Assembly: GCA_013397455.1 (NCBI GenBank)
Contig: VYZB01000294.1
Location: 930,001 to 994,000, forward strand
Direction of reading: 5' to 3'
Source of the DNA: Crotophaga sulcirostris
Lineage: Eukaryota > Chordata > Aves > Cuculiformes > Crotophagidae
Length of the DNA stretch: 64,000 nucleotides
The translations under genes were made by a program, and so were the position numbers. Position 1 is the stretch's first letter, and each line of letters begins with the position of its first letter. The notes below the pieces were generated by a model, which was not told where the DNA came from, did no database searches, and saw only the letters and a program-made list of their open reading frames with translations. Below, one piece after another: positions 51,206 through 62,453 of this stretch.

Positions 51206-51930
51206 CACAGAATCATCGAATGGTTTGGGTTTGAAGGGACCTGAATGATCATCCAGCTCCAGCCCCCCTGCTTGTGCAGGGACACCTTCTACTGGATCAG
51301 GGTGCTCAAAGCCTCATCCAACCTGGCCTTGAACACCTCCATGGATGGAGCACCCATGACTTCTCTGAGCAACTTGTGCCAGTGCCTCACTATCCTCACA
51401 GTAAAAAAATTCTTTCTATTATCTAATCTAATTCTCCTCTTTTTCTGCTTAAAACTGTCACTCTCATCCTATCATTACACTCCCTGATAAAGAAGCCATC
51501 CCCATCTTTTCTGTAGGCCCCATTTAAGTACTGGAAGGCTGCTGTAAGTGCTAGGTCTTCTCAGCAGCCTTCTCTTCTCTGACCTAAACAAGCTCTCTTA
51601 AGACACTGAAATCATAAGTCGTTGTATCTCTCCTGGCAAGTTGTAAGCCGAGTGTCTGATTTCTCCTTTCTTATACATTGACAGAAAATCCGAACAGTTC
51701 CTCTTACCTTATCCACCAGCACTGTAGTCCCATCATAGAAAGCCACCAAATTCATCAGACATGATCTGCCCTTAGTGAAGCCATTCTGGCTGTCATCAGT
51801 CACTTCCTCATTTTTCATGTGCCTCAGCAGAATTTCTGGGAGGATCTGCTCCATGATCTTGCTGGACACTGTGGTGAGGCTGACCAGCCTGTAGTTCCCT
51901 GGGTCTTCATTTTTTTTTTTTATAGTGTTC
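51206..51930 (-). mobile_element. CR1 LINE copy, interrupted by a 99-bp foreign segment
   Basis: Part one (51206-51596) is the CR1 3' region in antisense: CACAGAATCATCGAATGGTT, CCAACCTGGCCTTGAACACC and AGTACTGGAAGGCTGCTGTA. Part two (51696 to about 51930) is the antisense of the reverse transcriptase domain: CTTATCCACCAGCACTGTAG and GATCTGCTCCATGATCTTGC. In a normal CR1 these parts are separated by several hundred bp encoding the catalytic core and C-terminus. Here that stretch is missing and replaced by 51597-51695, which is not CR1 but an inverted copy of 54384-54482. Confidence 0.93.
51597..51695 (-). repeat. Left arm of a 99-bp inverted repeat (inserted copy)
   Basis: Reading the minus strand, this segment matches 54384-54482 on the plus strand at 95 of 99 positions. 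All four differences are transitions and there are no gaps. It fills exactly the gap in the CR1 copy, so it is probably the derived copy. The pairing stops abruptly at both ends. Confidence 0.95.
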
Positions 51931-51947
51931 CTAAAAACACTGCACAC
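51612..51947 (-). pseudogene. Chimeric CR1 reverse transcriptase remnant
   Basis: A 111-residue open frame. Its first part carries the N-terminal fingers region of CR1 reverse transcriptase, recognisable as DPGNYRLVSLTTVSSKIMEQ and DDSQNGFTKGRSCLMNLVAF. From about residue 86 the reading passes into the inserted 99-bp segment, so the C-terminal 25 or so residues are unrelated to CR1. The catalytic aspartate motif is absent. It is a dead fragment whose openness past the junction is accidental. Confidence 0.85.
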
Positions 51948-52677
51948 TTCTAGGGTTACTTTGGGTTGACACTTGGGTTCACTCTGTCAAATGGCACACA
52001 CACGATTACAAACCACAGACCACTGGAGCTTCTTCGAGACATGAAAAGTGCTCATGCAATAATTCCCTTCATTGTTTTTCCCCTTCCATTTATATCCATT
52101 CTTTTCTCTCCTTGTCATATAGGATGTTTGGATGCTGGATCGGAAATCTTAGCCCCACTGTGTATTATTGAAAATGCTCTGGCTACTTTTGTAAGAAGCT
52201 GTCCATCACAAAGTGTTCCACCCAGAGAGAATTGATGCAATACTTTTAAAGAAAGCTTTGTTCCCAGACAAGAAAACGTAAACAATCCAGATGAATATGT
52301 CAGAGAGCTGCCAATTCTTCTGATCCAACCTAGAGTCCCCTAGTATTTTGGTGGTGGTGTTAAGGTCTGGCTCTTAGAATTGTATATGTCATGGGTAACT
52401 CAGTTTTCATTTCTTTATAAGTATTTCAATTCTAACTCTTGGGACCACAGAGAAAAAATATAATAAAAAAGAAAAATAGCACAACAAAGAGTTAAAAAGA
52501 ATCCCCCCATCTCCCTGATTCTTAACAGTTGTGTGATTTTTAAATGTCACTTATTAAGGAGTTTCTGATTTACAGCCTTGAACTACTTAGTTGTGGCAAT
52601 GTGCAAGCTACAATGATTGTTCCACATAAAGCAAGTGCCCTACACGTACTCAGCCAGGTTTGAGGAGCGCAAGACAC

Positions 52678-52704
52678 CCTTCCACAGCCCTGAGCTGTGG
52701 AAGG
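52678..52704. repeat. 11-bp perfect hairpin
   Basis: CCTTCCACAGC pairs with GCTGTGGAAGG around the loop CCTGA. It is more GC-rich than the surroundings; no T-run follows and there is no gene context. Confidence 0.8.
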
Positions 52705-52809
52705 AATTGCAGTTGGCTGATGTTGCTTTTGGCACATGGCTGACTAACCTGCCCCTGCAGATGATACATTAATAGAGGGACGTTCTGCCTAGAGAGGTAG
52801 AATTTGGAG

Positions 52810-52847
52810 TTATTTTATTTTATTTTATTTTTATTTATTTTATTTTA
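52810..52847 (+). repeat. (TTTTA)n microsatellite
   Basis: About seven pentanucleotide units of TTTTA, with one four-base unit near the middle. Confidence 0.92.
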
Positions 52848-54383
52848 GGGATAGAATCTCAATAGCAACCATGCCAAAAAAAGTGAAGAAAAAAAAACAC
52901 TTTTGCTTCTTCTTCCACCTGTATCAGTTTGGTCCGCTGAATGCCAGTACTGCCCTGGGGAAGACCTTAGACTGTGGCAGCACAACTACACTACCAGCGA
53001 CAGACCATAGATGGTTAATAATGAATTCTTCTGCCCAAAGGGTCAATCTTGAAAGTATTTTAGGTAGTAATCTGCTGTTTTATTGGCTGCATGGAAAGGA
53101 AGGATGAAGCAGTGAAGAGAAGCTTGAATTTCGAGATAATACCTCATATCTGCCTAAGGATCTGAAGTCTATAGAATATTGGGAACCTCTGTATTTGCAA
53201 GGTCCTGGAATGGATTTAAAATAATACGCAAATTTAAAATAAAAATCCTGCTGAAATGTTTGACTGATTGTACCTTCACTGAGCTGAGACCAGCTGGGAA
53301 TTTCCTTAAGCCTTAGAATGAAGTGAGATTTCTGATGCAGCTAAACCACGTGGAGCAACAATGTTACATGGATTTTATGAGTTTCAATTACTCTGCTCTA
53401 ATCAGAAAATTAGAAGTAACCAAGAAACTCCCCCTAAGGCCTGATTTGCTACGCTATTAAACCAGTATAGCACCGGAATAGTATCATGGTTTTTGATGAA
53501 GTTATACCAGCATAAAATTGATGTCTTAGGTGGGTGAATCAAGCCTTAAGACAGCAGTGAATTATTTTCTTTCTATCTGACATTTTAATGTTCAAGTGAA
53601 AAAACATGGTGGAGTTGGGAATGAATCCCAAATGCAGTCAACCTGAAAGGCTTGATAGAGAAAGATGGGGTTTTAGTGCTAGTTCAATCATTCAAATACA
53701 CATAATATAAGTTGTCTTAACAGAAAGCACCACCTAAACAATCTGGCTGCCACAATTCTTAATGAATTAACAACCTGCGTTTATGCACTGACTTGAGTAA
53801 AAATTTGTAGGGTATTACAGTGGACAAATCCAAATGTTTGGATAAGATTTAGTTATTATTATTTCATTTCTCTGAACACAAAGCTAAAATATTTGCCCTC
53901 TGGTATTGGGAATGATTTTGTAAATATTAATGTAAGCAAAAAAAACTTAGCAGTACTTTTTCTGTTTTATGTATCTACAAGAAAACATATAATTGCATTA
54001 AATTGGAGAATGCTATGCAAATTAAACCCAAGAAAGAATAACTTTTACAGTGCAATAAGATTTTAACTTAAGTGAGCCAATTCAGTTTTGCACCATTAAT
54101 AAAATCCTAGTATTGTAACATTTACTAAATATCTGCAAAATTACATGAAATTGCTTAAAAATGGAAATCTGCTAAATAAGCAGAAAGAAAACATCTGTAA
54201 GTAATATAACATCTGAACATAAAAGTATTAACCAGGAGACAAATGTTGCCAAACATACACATACTTATTTTACTTCATTAGACCCAATTCTGATGAATCT
54301 CACCTAAACTTGCAAATACATATGAAACTCAATCTTCTCTCGCACCACTTTTACATCAAGGGAATCCTACTAAGTGAAGGTCA

Positions 54384-54482
54384 GTTCGGATTTTCTGTCA
54401 ATGTATGAGAAAGGAGAAACCAGGCACTCGGCTTACAACTTGCCAGGAGAGATACAATGACTTATGATTTCAGTGTCTTAAG
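54384..54482 (+). repeat. Right arm of a 99-bp inverted repeat (probable source)
   Basis: The plus strand from GTTCGGATTTTCTGTCAATG to CAGTGTCTTAAG is repeated in inverted orientation at 51597-51695. It lies in otherwise unique sequence, which makes it the likely template for the copy inside the CR1 element. The distance between arms is 2688 bp. Confidence 0.95.
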
Positions 54483-55929
54483 CAGAATGAAAACAAAAAC
54501 CCCAAAGTGCAATTTTTACCACCAGGAATTGTGCAACTCAAGCATGCAAAATGAAGCAATGTGGTATTTTAGTGCCAAAGTAAGTCCACTGAAAATTTCT
54601 GAAAAACTACAGTTTGCCAACTCAATGTCTGCTGCTTACAACCAGGCAGTAATGAGGGGCAAACATGGGAAGGTAAATGGCCAGCTTCCTGTACAAATAC
54701 TTGACTTCATCGTAAATATTCATCCAAAATCCCCTTACAGCCTTAATTCAAAAATCTATTATTTTTTTGCCACATATTTACACGGCTTTAGAATTTGTGC
54801 AACAGCTGGCATCACAGAGGGACTGATCCTCAGCAAACTTCAACATGGCTTAGGGAAGTCTAAAACAGTAGGACTTAAGTGCTTTTTCTGCTCCATACCA
54901 CTGTCAGAACAGCTCAAACTCTTCTACTTAATTTAGGTTTGGGTACTGATTAAGAGCCACGTTCATCTACTAGTCTACACTTTACAAGACATTTCTCCTG
55001 GAGTACTCCAAAAGTCTCCAGAAGTCCCAAGCTCCTTGTATGTGATGTACAAAGGAAGTTCTGTTCCATATTACATTTACCGAAGCATACAGACAATTAC
55101 CTCACTGACAAATTTTGGTGCTTTGTTCCCAGCTCAATGTCTCACACATTTAAAAGTTGTCTTGGAAGAAAAATTGGAATTACCCAGTGATCTTAGTTTT
55201 GCCCTGTGCCATTCATATTTCAGAGAGCAGTTAGTAATACCTCTGAGATTCAGGCTGTCCACTCAATTGTCATTGTACATACATCAGTAAGAAGAGAAAC
55301 CAGCCAAGCAGGATTAAAAAGACAAGCTCAAATCTCAGCCTTGTTAATCCAAATATTGTTATGACACCCTCTACCTCGTTCCCTTTTTCTTTGCCCCTGC
55401 TGCCTCTCATTCCACTGCACATACCAGTCATGGAGAATCTGGTTCCTAGTCTAGAACAGACCTCCAAGGATCAGAAGAAACTGGTTCATTTCAGGAAGAA
55501 AAATATATGCACTTGGTTTCTAACTATGCAGCACACTTCCAAGAAGAAATTCAGCCTCACATAACTGACCACCTCACAGGCGTGCAATGCTCAGCAGTTT
55601 TCAAGTTGTCATCACCAAGAGATTCAGTCAGATGATTACCTATCACTGCTACCTTTGCTGGGGAAAAAGCAAACAACTCAAAAATCCTCTGTGAAATTGC
55701 CAGCTAGAAAAACCACAGGGAGAAAAAAACAACATATACTTTCTCATAGTTAATCAGGCAGAATAATGGAAAGTGTATAGCACTGGTTGTGTGTAGATGA
55801 CTCTGGAAATAGGAGAAAAGAGAAAAAATACTCTACTAAAAATATAACATGAATCCCAAAATGAAATTTTGAGGAAATCTCCTGCAGCAACTTTGGTAGT
55901 ACTTCACTAAGCGAAAATGTGCTTCCCTC

Positions 55930-56150
55930 TCACAGTTTCACAGTTTCACAGTATCACAAGGTTGGAAAGGACCTCTGAGATCATCAAGTCCTATAACCCA
56001 ACACTAACACCAACCCATCATCTAAACCATGGCACTCAGTGCCTCATGCAGTCTTCCCTTAAACACCTCCAGGGTCAGCGACTCCACCACCTCCCTAGGC
56101 TGCGCATTCCAATAGTCAATCACCCTTTCAGTGAAGAACTTTTTCCTATT
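55930..56150 (-). mobile_element. CR1 3' end fragment, antisense
   Basis: It starts with the octamer array TCACAGTTTCACAGTTTCAC followed by AAGGTTGGAAAGGACCTCTG. It continues through CACTAACACCAACCCATCAT and the end of ORF2, where the minus-strand frame shows RKKFFTERV and EVVESLTLEVFKGRLHEALS. Truncation is at about 56150. Same subfamily as 30401-31306. Confidence 0.94.
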
Positions 56151-56979
56151 CTCGTTGCAATAATTTTGCGGGGTGAGAATGCAAGAATTTACAGGCAGAA
56201 AACAAATTAAGGGCAAGACTAAGCTGTGATCTTTTCAGAATTCTAAGGCAGTAGTTACATAGACAAAGCAGAAAGGTCCAAGCATCAAAGTCGCTTTATA
56301 TATACATTCCTAACCTCTCTTTAGAGCTAGGCAACAAACTTCCTTGAAGAAATGAAGCACTGCATGATAAGAAATGGCAGGAATAGAATTATGATTCCAC
56401 TAAACAGATTGTGCACTAGTATATATCTCTCGGAATTTTTTCTATTAATATTTTTATGTGCAAGATATAGTCCAAAATAACTGGGGAGGGTAGCATTAAA
56501 TGAGAGAGAAAGGAAGAAAGAATAAAAATTCTATATTACCTAATAATGACAGTAAACAATTGATTCATCTTGAAATATATTCAGCAACATTTCAGCTATA
56601 ATATTACAGCTATGTAGTAAAGAGTCTATCATATCAACAGAAGAGCTGTTAGAAAATTTTATCAGCTGTTTCAGAAACCCCCATGGCTGCTTTCTTACAA
56701 CGGATATTTAGTTTGACTATCAGATCTCTGTGGTTCTCTTTAAAAAAAAAAAAAAGTCTTGCTCGATTTGGATCTTTTACTAAAAAAAATAGAAAATCAT
56801 AATAAACTCTGAGTTGCTTTATCTTACAATCATCAACATAGACTAAGAATGAATGCTTCATTTTCTGAAGGGTGATGTACCCTGTACAACTATACCACTT
56901 TCCTGAACACCATCCTAGCATCTTGTGGAAAAAGGCCTTTACTACAAGTTTCAGTGCCACAGGATATAATGTCTCATTC
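56151..56979. other. Unique DNA between two CR1 fragments
   Basis: No gene or repeat family recognised apart from a poly-A run near 56742-56754. The minus-strand frame 56649-56981 (110 codons) is unrecognised and contains phenylalanine runs derived from that A-run. Confidence 0.55.
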
Positions 56980-57112
56980 ATAGAAACACAGAATCATAGA
57001 ATGGTTTGGGTTGGAAGGGACCTTAAAGATTATCCATTTCCAACTCCCCTGCCATGGGCAGGGATACCTCCCACTGGATCAGGTTGCTCAAAGCTTCATC
57101 TAACCTGGCGTT
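56980..57112 (-). mobile_element. CR1 3' tail remnant, antisense
   Basis: ACAGAATCATAGAATGGTTT, then GGGTTGGAAGGGACCTTAAA, CCTGCCATGGGCAGGGATAC and GGATCAGGTTGCTCAAAGCT are standard CR1 tail text. It ends at TAACCTGGCGTT. It is a different subfamily from the nearby 55930 copy but similar to 51206-51596. Confidence 0.94.
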
Positions 57113-60100
57113 AATTCTTAACCTAGTTGTCACTGAGTGGATCATCTTTTAAATGTCCATAGTAATTTCCTTGATTTCATCATTAGGTCCACTGGTAAAA
57201 TTCATTACTTCTCCAGTTAGACAACTGAGGTACCTAACTGTCAAGAAAGTTATACTCAACTTTTATAGAACATCCTCCATGTGCTTTGTTCAGATGACAT
57301 TTTCAAAGGAAGCAGGGAATCAAAGATATTTGGACTTTCTTTTCCTTAATCACCTGCCAAATTCTACAGTTTTCATTTCTGTTCCCTACTTTCTTCAAAA
57401 AAAAATGACGAACCAAGGTGTCATATCTCTGAGATACCTGACCTGTATAGGCAGAATGTTGGTACCAGGTTTTCCTGTATGCAGTTCACCATCACTATTG
57501 CTTAAACACAGAAAATTGTTGGCAGGTAAGGGGAAAACACTCTTTGCTTGCTTTTTGTGTTTTACTGTCCAAGAAAGAAAGAACTATTCCATTATGACCA
57601 CTAAACACATAAACCTTGAGTAATATATCTGTGCTCAGTTGTTCATATTTTGGAATGGATTGAGGAGAAAACCAACTGATCCTGTTGAGTGAGATACCTA
57701 AACTGGAAACAAAATCTCTTTTAACAATTTCAGTCCACAGGTCTTTCATTACAAAAAGACTTTCCAATTTGTCCAGAAAAACTCATGTTCAGTCCTCTGG
57801 AAACCATTTCTCATGCTTCAGAATTGTTTACAGTAAATAAATCATGTGCTGGATTAACAGAAAACCTATGTGAAGTTTTAGCTTGAGTCTTTAAGCTTCA
57901 GAGTTTACAAAGAGATTCAGCTAATTTTTTTTTATTTTTCTTCATTGCTACCCAAGACCAACTGAGAGAAATCAAGTCGCCAGCACCGATAAGAAGGGTA
58001 ATTTCATTTTGTCACATAAGGAATCCTCCCCAAAAGACTCCAGTTAAGAATTAGCAGATCACGTAATCAGTTATACAGAAGACACAAGTTCTCAAGCTTT
58101 TTTTATTCAGCAAGGGATGTTTCTTATCCTTCTAATTTCAAGTATACGTGCATATGATACTATTAATAGTATTACTTCAATAATATATTGACAGAAACTC
58201 TTTTCTCACAGCATTGTATGATGCTCGCATGAGAACAAATGAAATATTTTTTTCAGTATCACAAACCTTCCTCCCCAAGAGCGTTTATACCTTGTCCAAC
58301 AACAACATGAAGACCTCTCACAAAGAATACTTTGACAAGTCCCCTGTGTCTAGAGCTAATTTAGCCACACTGGCAGTAAGTATTCATGAAAACAATATCC
58401 TTGTAGCACATGTAATTTTGACCACAAATACCCCCCATTACCAGTTTCTTCTGTATTCACTTGTTTTTAAAATTTCAAATGTTAAGTGATTGAAATTTTC
58501 AACATTATCCAGACTACTAAGTTAAAATTCCATTCCACACAAAAACTTGACATACCATTTTTAAAAGATCCAAAATAAAGACTAATACATATTATCAAAA
58601 GCTAGTAAGTCGTAAAGGTGATTTTCTTTCCATCACTGTAAATCTAGATTGAAATTAAATACAGTCTGTGTCTTTCTTTATTCAATTTTATATTCTTTTG
58701 CATGTATGTAAATTTAGGTTTTTCTTTTGCTGCTACTGTGTTATCATTAATAAAGCATAAATTTAGTAGCTGCAATATTCAGAGTTTGTCTCAGATATTA
58801 CCTTCCTTCTTGGATTTTTTGAGTCTAAGCATGACATGAGACATCACTAAAAATAGTTAAATATTTCTCAGATTTTCCATGAGGCATAGGCAGATCTCTA
58901 AACTACTACCTCAAAATCTTCTCCAATATTTTTTTTGAAAGCTTCTCTTCTCTTGCTCTTTTTCCTTTTTTGAAATTAGCTTTTTTTAAAGTCTTGGGAA
59001 AATGGGCAGCATGCACTTAAAAAGAACTGATACACTGTACATTTGAAACATATTTATTATCCCTAAATTTTTATTCTATGAAAAAGCCAGCTGACCATTA
59101 CAATATAGTTTAGAGATCTAGTAACCTCCTCATAACAATTCTGAGAAAAGACAGAAATGGCTTAATGAAGGAGGGTGTATATACTTCATTAAGAAAGGGT
59201 TTGAGTGGGTTTTTTTTCCAGTGTGGGTTATGTGACACTTGTGCAGTCTTTGCATAGTCTCAGTCCCTTGTAGTGTTGTCTGCTCCTTTAACTTGTGTAT
59301 GGAGTGGCCTAATGACTCAGTAAATAGCAAGGGTGCCCAGTAGTACATGAGGTTTTTCTGTCTTTTGTTCAATCTGGCTTTGTAATGAAAACATTCCATA
59401 TAAAGCAAACTGCCTTTTAACCCTAAGTACGATTCTGGTTTAGGAGGCTCAAAGCTGGAAAGAACATGTCTATTAGTCACTTTGAAGCAGCAGGAAATAA
59501 GACACACAGCTACCACATACAGCATTGTATTTTAATGATCTGTAGCTATTTGTTTTAAAACATCGTAGTCACTACCTAAAGGCATATAAAGTATTGAATA
59601 ATAATAATAAATAAAAATAAAAATAAAAATAAAACACCCCCCCAAAAAAAGATACAAAAACAACCCAAGCAACTCAATATAGGCATTAGATTTAGGCTAA
59701 ACCCACCTGTGAGAAAAGTCATGCAGCTTTCTCTAACTTGCACATCCAAGCAATAAACAGCTTTGTACATCCAGCACAACTGGGTTTATGCATCCGTCTC
59801 TCACGAGCTCTTGACTCTTTCAGAGGGTACAGATCAGCACAGAGGAGTTTGTGCCACAATGCTACTGCCCATTCTTCATTAGAGGAAGACAAAGTTCTGA
59901 CAATAATGAGAGACTGATACTTTCTAGAAAGCTCCTAGGGATTGTGTAACAGCTAAAGTGACCACAGGATAGGGCAGCAGGGTATTTTGTCTGACAGCAT
60001 CAAACCAACAGTTAGGCTGTCACCCAGAATGCTGGCTCAAGGGTCTCACTCTTGAGTGCCTAACTGAGACTGTTAATTATGCCTGAAAACTACAATATCT

Positions 60101-62229
60101 AATGTAGAGTTGTCATTTTCAGGAGAGAGAGCAGTACCTAAAATTTTGCCACTGCGATACTCATCATTCTGACAGAAAAAACATTCTTTTAAAATCCCAA
60201 ACTTGTTATTATCGTATCTAAATCAATAAACAGACGGGGAAATCTAAAAAGTACCCTGACTTTACTAATTAGGGCACAATAACAGCAAGTATGGTATGTG
60301 TTTTCTTTTCCCCACTGTAGAAACTCTAATCTTGCCCTGACATTCAGAGCAATGCCAAAGAGGTCAGCATAAACCCTTGCCATTTCTGAGCTATTTGTTC
60401 TATCTTTACTTGTGTCTGAGCATCTGTGTAACTAATTTCCCTGTATTTTGTACACATTTAGAAAGAAGAGAATGCAACTTTTGAACAGGAACTAGACTTT
60501 CCTTGCAGTAGAGGGCAGCAGTATCAATTCTCAAACCAGACAGAGCTATGTACAGTACATCTAAATATCAGTGCAGTTGTCACACAATTTAGGTAAATGG
60601 AGTGATGTGAAGGAAAAATGGTTCTTCCTTGGAAATGAATTGCATTTTTAATACCTTGATCAGAGTGCATACTGAATTCACATCACATCCTTTACAGATA
60701 GGGATAGGTTATCACATTGTGTAATCCCAATATTAAAATCATCCTACAAATGTTAAAATTAGTAACCTCTGAGGAAAGCAGTCCAAATTTATGAGTGAAC
60801 AGAGACTGTAATCACTTGTGCAATGCAACAATATGTGTAATTTAAAATCTGCAGTATTGAACTTGGGGCCATCCTTACCCCATTAAAAATAAAAGTCTCC
60901 TCCAAGTCAGTGGAAACTGGCAGTCTTCACTGAGTAGCAACAGCTTACAGAAATATATCTCTATTTGTAATCATTTCAGTGTATGGATGATGACATTTGG
61001 AAACATCTGGATCTGATGATGTCCACAGGAGATTCCAAAATAGTAGTGTCTAAATATGATGATACAATAAATACAAGATGTTTTATTTTAGACTGAAATA
61101 GCAGAATAAAGACAAGGGCAGATTTAGATAAAACATTCAAGCATGGGACTTCAGGTGGCAGCTTGTACGCCTCTTAAGTCTTGAAAACACCTCCAGCAAC
61201 AGCCACCTTCTATGATCTCAGAGCAGCGCCACAGCTGCTCTCCAGCCAAAATTCTTAACAGGCTTGCACTCACCAAACTATGTGACTGTTAATTCAAACC
61301 ATTCACTGCTCGACATAATTAAGAACCAATCTCTGAGTCCAGAACAATAGTCTGCTCAAGCACTAGCACATGGGAGCAAAAATGAGACTTTATGTCCTGG
61401 CTCATGCTTGCTTTCATCATTTTTGTTTTTCTCTTCCAAACAAAATCTTAGCTTCCCCTCTCCTCCCTGCAGCACATCCGCAGGCAGTTTTCAGGTTACC
61501 ATAGACTCCTTCAGACTTTCTTCAGCACAGAAATGGAGCCACAGAATTAACCTAAATGTTTTGTCATGCATAAGCACTAAACCAATAAATTTAACATCTC
61601 TGACTTAAAGATTGCTCATTTGTTCATGGAGATCTAATGGCAAGACGCTGAAAACTGATGGGGCACTGTTATTTCTGATCCACTCCAGTTACTTTTAGTG
61701 TGGAGCAAGAGGGAAATGGTGGGGTTTACACAAATTTTGCTGTTGCTTAAAACCCTGATGACTCAAGAACTACTTTATGCTTCAGCCTGACCAAGGGTAG
61801 CCTCAGGGACATCTCTTACAGCCAAGAATAGCTCATACAGAGCAGCCCTAGGTGATTTCTGGTTTCCCACTGCATTCCTTGTTCCATCATGGAAAGGCTG
61901 AGACAGCCAAGAGAAGTAAAACCAGTTTTATGACACCTCTGTCAGGCAAATTTCCTGCTAGATTGGGTGGGCACTGCTCAGCTCTGAAGCCGGAAGGTTT
62001 CTAGGGGCAAGAGGAAGGCCTGTTTTCTATCAGGAATGGACCTTCCTCATCCCTGAGGCGTGTGACACCACCAACAGTGCCTGCCCCAAGCCTTCTGTCA
62101 CAGATTATGTACAGCCACTGCTAATGAGCCACACCTTCAACACAGTTTGAAGGTTTATAGTGATGCAGAAAACAATTAGCACAGACCAAAGTAAGATTTT
62201 TTGGGCCACAAGCAGAAAGAAGAGCCATG
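57113..62229. other. Unique DNA, no gene recognised
   Basis: About 5.1 kb with no transposon recognised. Frames 57153-57623 (156 codons, plus) and 59130-59525 (131 codons, minus) lack any domain I know. A 164-nt exon-like segment at 58212-58375 has an acceptor (CTTTTCTCACAG) and a donor (GTAAGTAT). The microsatellite at 59596-59651 is listed separately. Confidence 0.5.
59596..59651 (+). repeat. (AAT)n/(AAAAT)n microsatellite with C7-A7 end
   Basis: AATAATAATAAT is followed by AAATAAAAATAAAAATAAAA and then by CACCCCCCC and a run of A. It is a composite simple repeat. Confidence 0.92.
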
Positions 62230-62453
62230 CTGTAGTCCTAGGTGGCAAACACAAGGCCCACAGGCTGAATCCAGCCACTCGCCTTGTTTTATCCAGCCTG
62301 GGACCTTGTTTCTACCTGGTAGCTGCGTCGAGCTCCTTGCCCCTGTGCTCCTGCCAGCGCTGGGCACGTGTGCAGTGTGTGACGCGCAGTACACTGCAGG
62401 ATCAGGCTGATGTGGCCTCTGGTGAAAATGAGTTTGACACACCTGCTGTAGTG
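62230..62453. repeat. 8-bp target-site duplication flanking the hAT-like element
   Basis: CTGTAGTC at 62230-62237 and CTGTAGTG at 62446-62453 agree at seven of eight positions. They sit immediately outside the element termini, supporting cut-and-paste insertion. Confidence 0.78.
62238..62445. mobile_element. Short non-autonomous hAT-like DNA transposon
   Basis: A GC-rich 208-bp island with hAT-type ends. The left end reads CTAGGTGGCAAAC and the right end, in reverse complement, CAGGTGTGTCAAAC. Both resemble the CAGGGGTGKCAAAC termini of many vertebrate hAT (Charlie/Zaphod-like) elements. Just inside are the usual GGCCCACAGGCTGAATCCAG and, on the opposite strand, GAGGCCACATCAGCCTGATC. It is flanked by CTGTAGTC (62230-62237) and CTGTAGTG (62446-62453), which fits the 8-bp target duplication of hAT with one mismatch. 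There is no room for a transposase. The open frame 62160-62681 across it is incidental. The exact family cannot be named without a library search. Confidence 0.8.

Larger units (their letters stand above)
51931..55929. other. Unique DNA; source region of the inverted copy
   Basis: No gene recognised. It includes an 11-bp-stem hairpin at 52678-52704, a (TTTTA)n microsatellite at 52810-52847 and the right arm of the inverted repeat (54384-54482). The plus-strand frame 54457-54936 (159 codons) begins inside that arm. It has no recognisable domain and is within the range expected by chance. Confidence 0.5.

Noticed and set aside
54457..54936. 159-codon plus-strand open frame
   Set aside because: No recognisable domain. 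It starts inside the inverted-repeat arm, and one or so frames of this length are expected by chance in six frames of 64 kb.
27935..57114. Shared peptide QNHRMVWVGRDLKD in two distant open frames (27935-28210 minus and 56872-57114 plus)
   Set aside because: It looked like a conserved protein motif, but both are antisense translations of the same CR1 3' tail.
57153..57623. 156-codon plus-strand open frame
   Set aside because: No domain, no signal or motif pattern I know, and no flanking splice structure; length is compatible with chance.
59130..59525. 131-codon minus-strand open frame, with hydrophobic start
   Set aside because: The leading LYVVAVCLISCCF looks signal-like, but there is no further domain or gene context.
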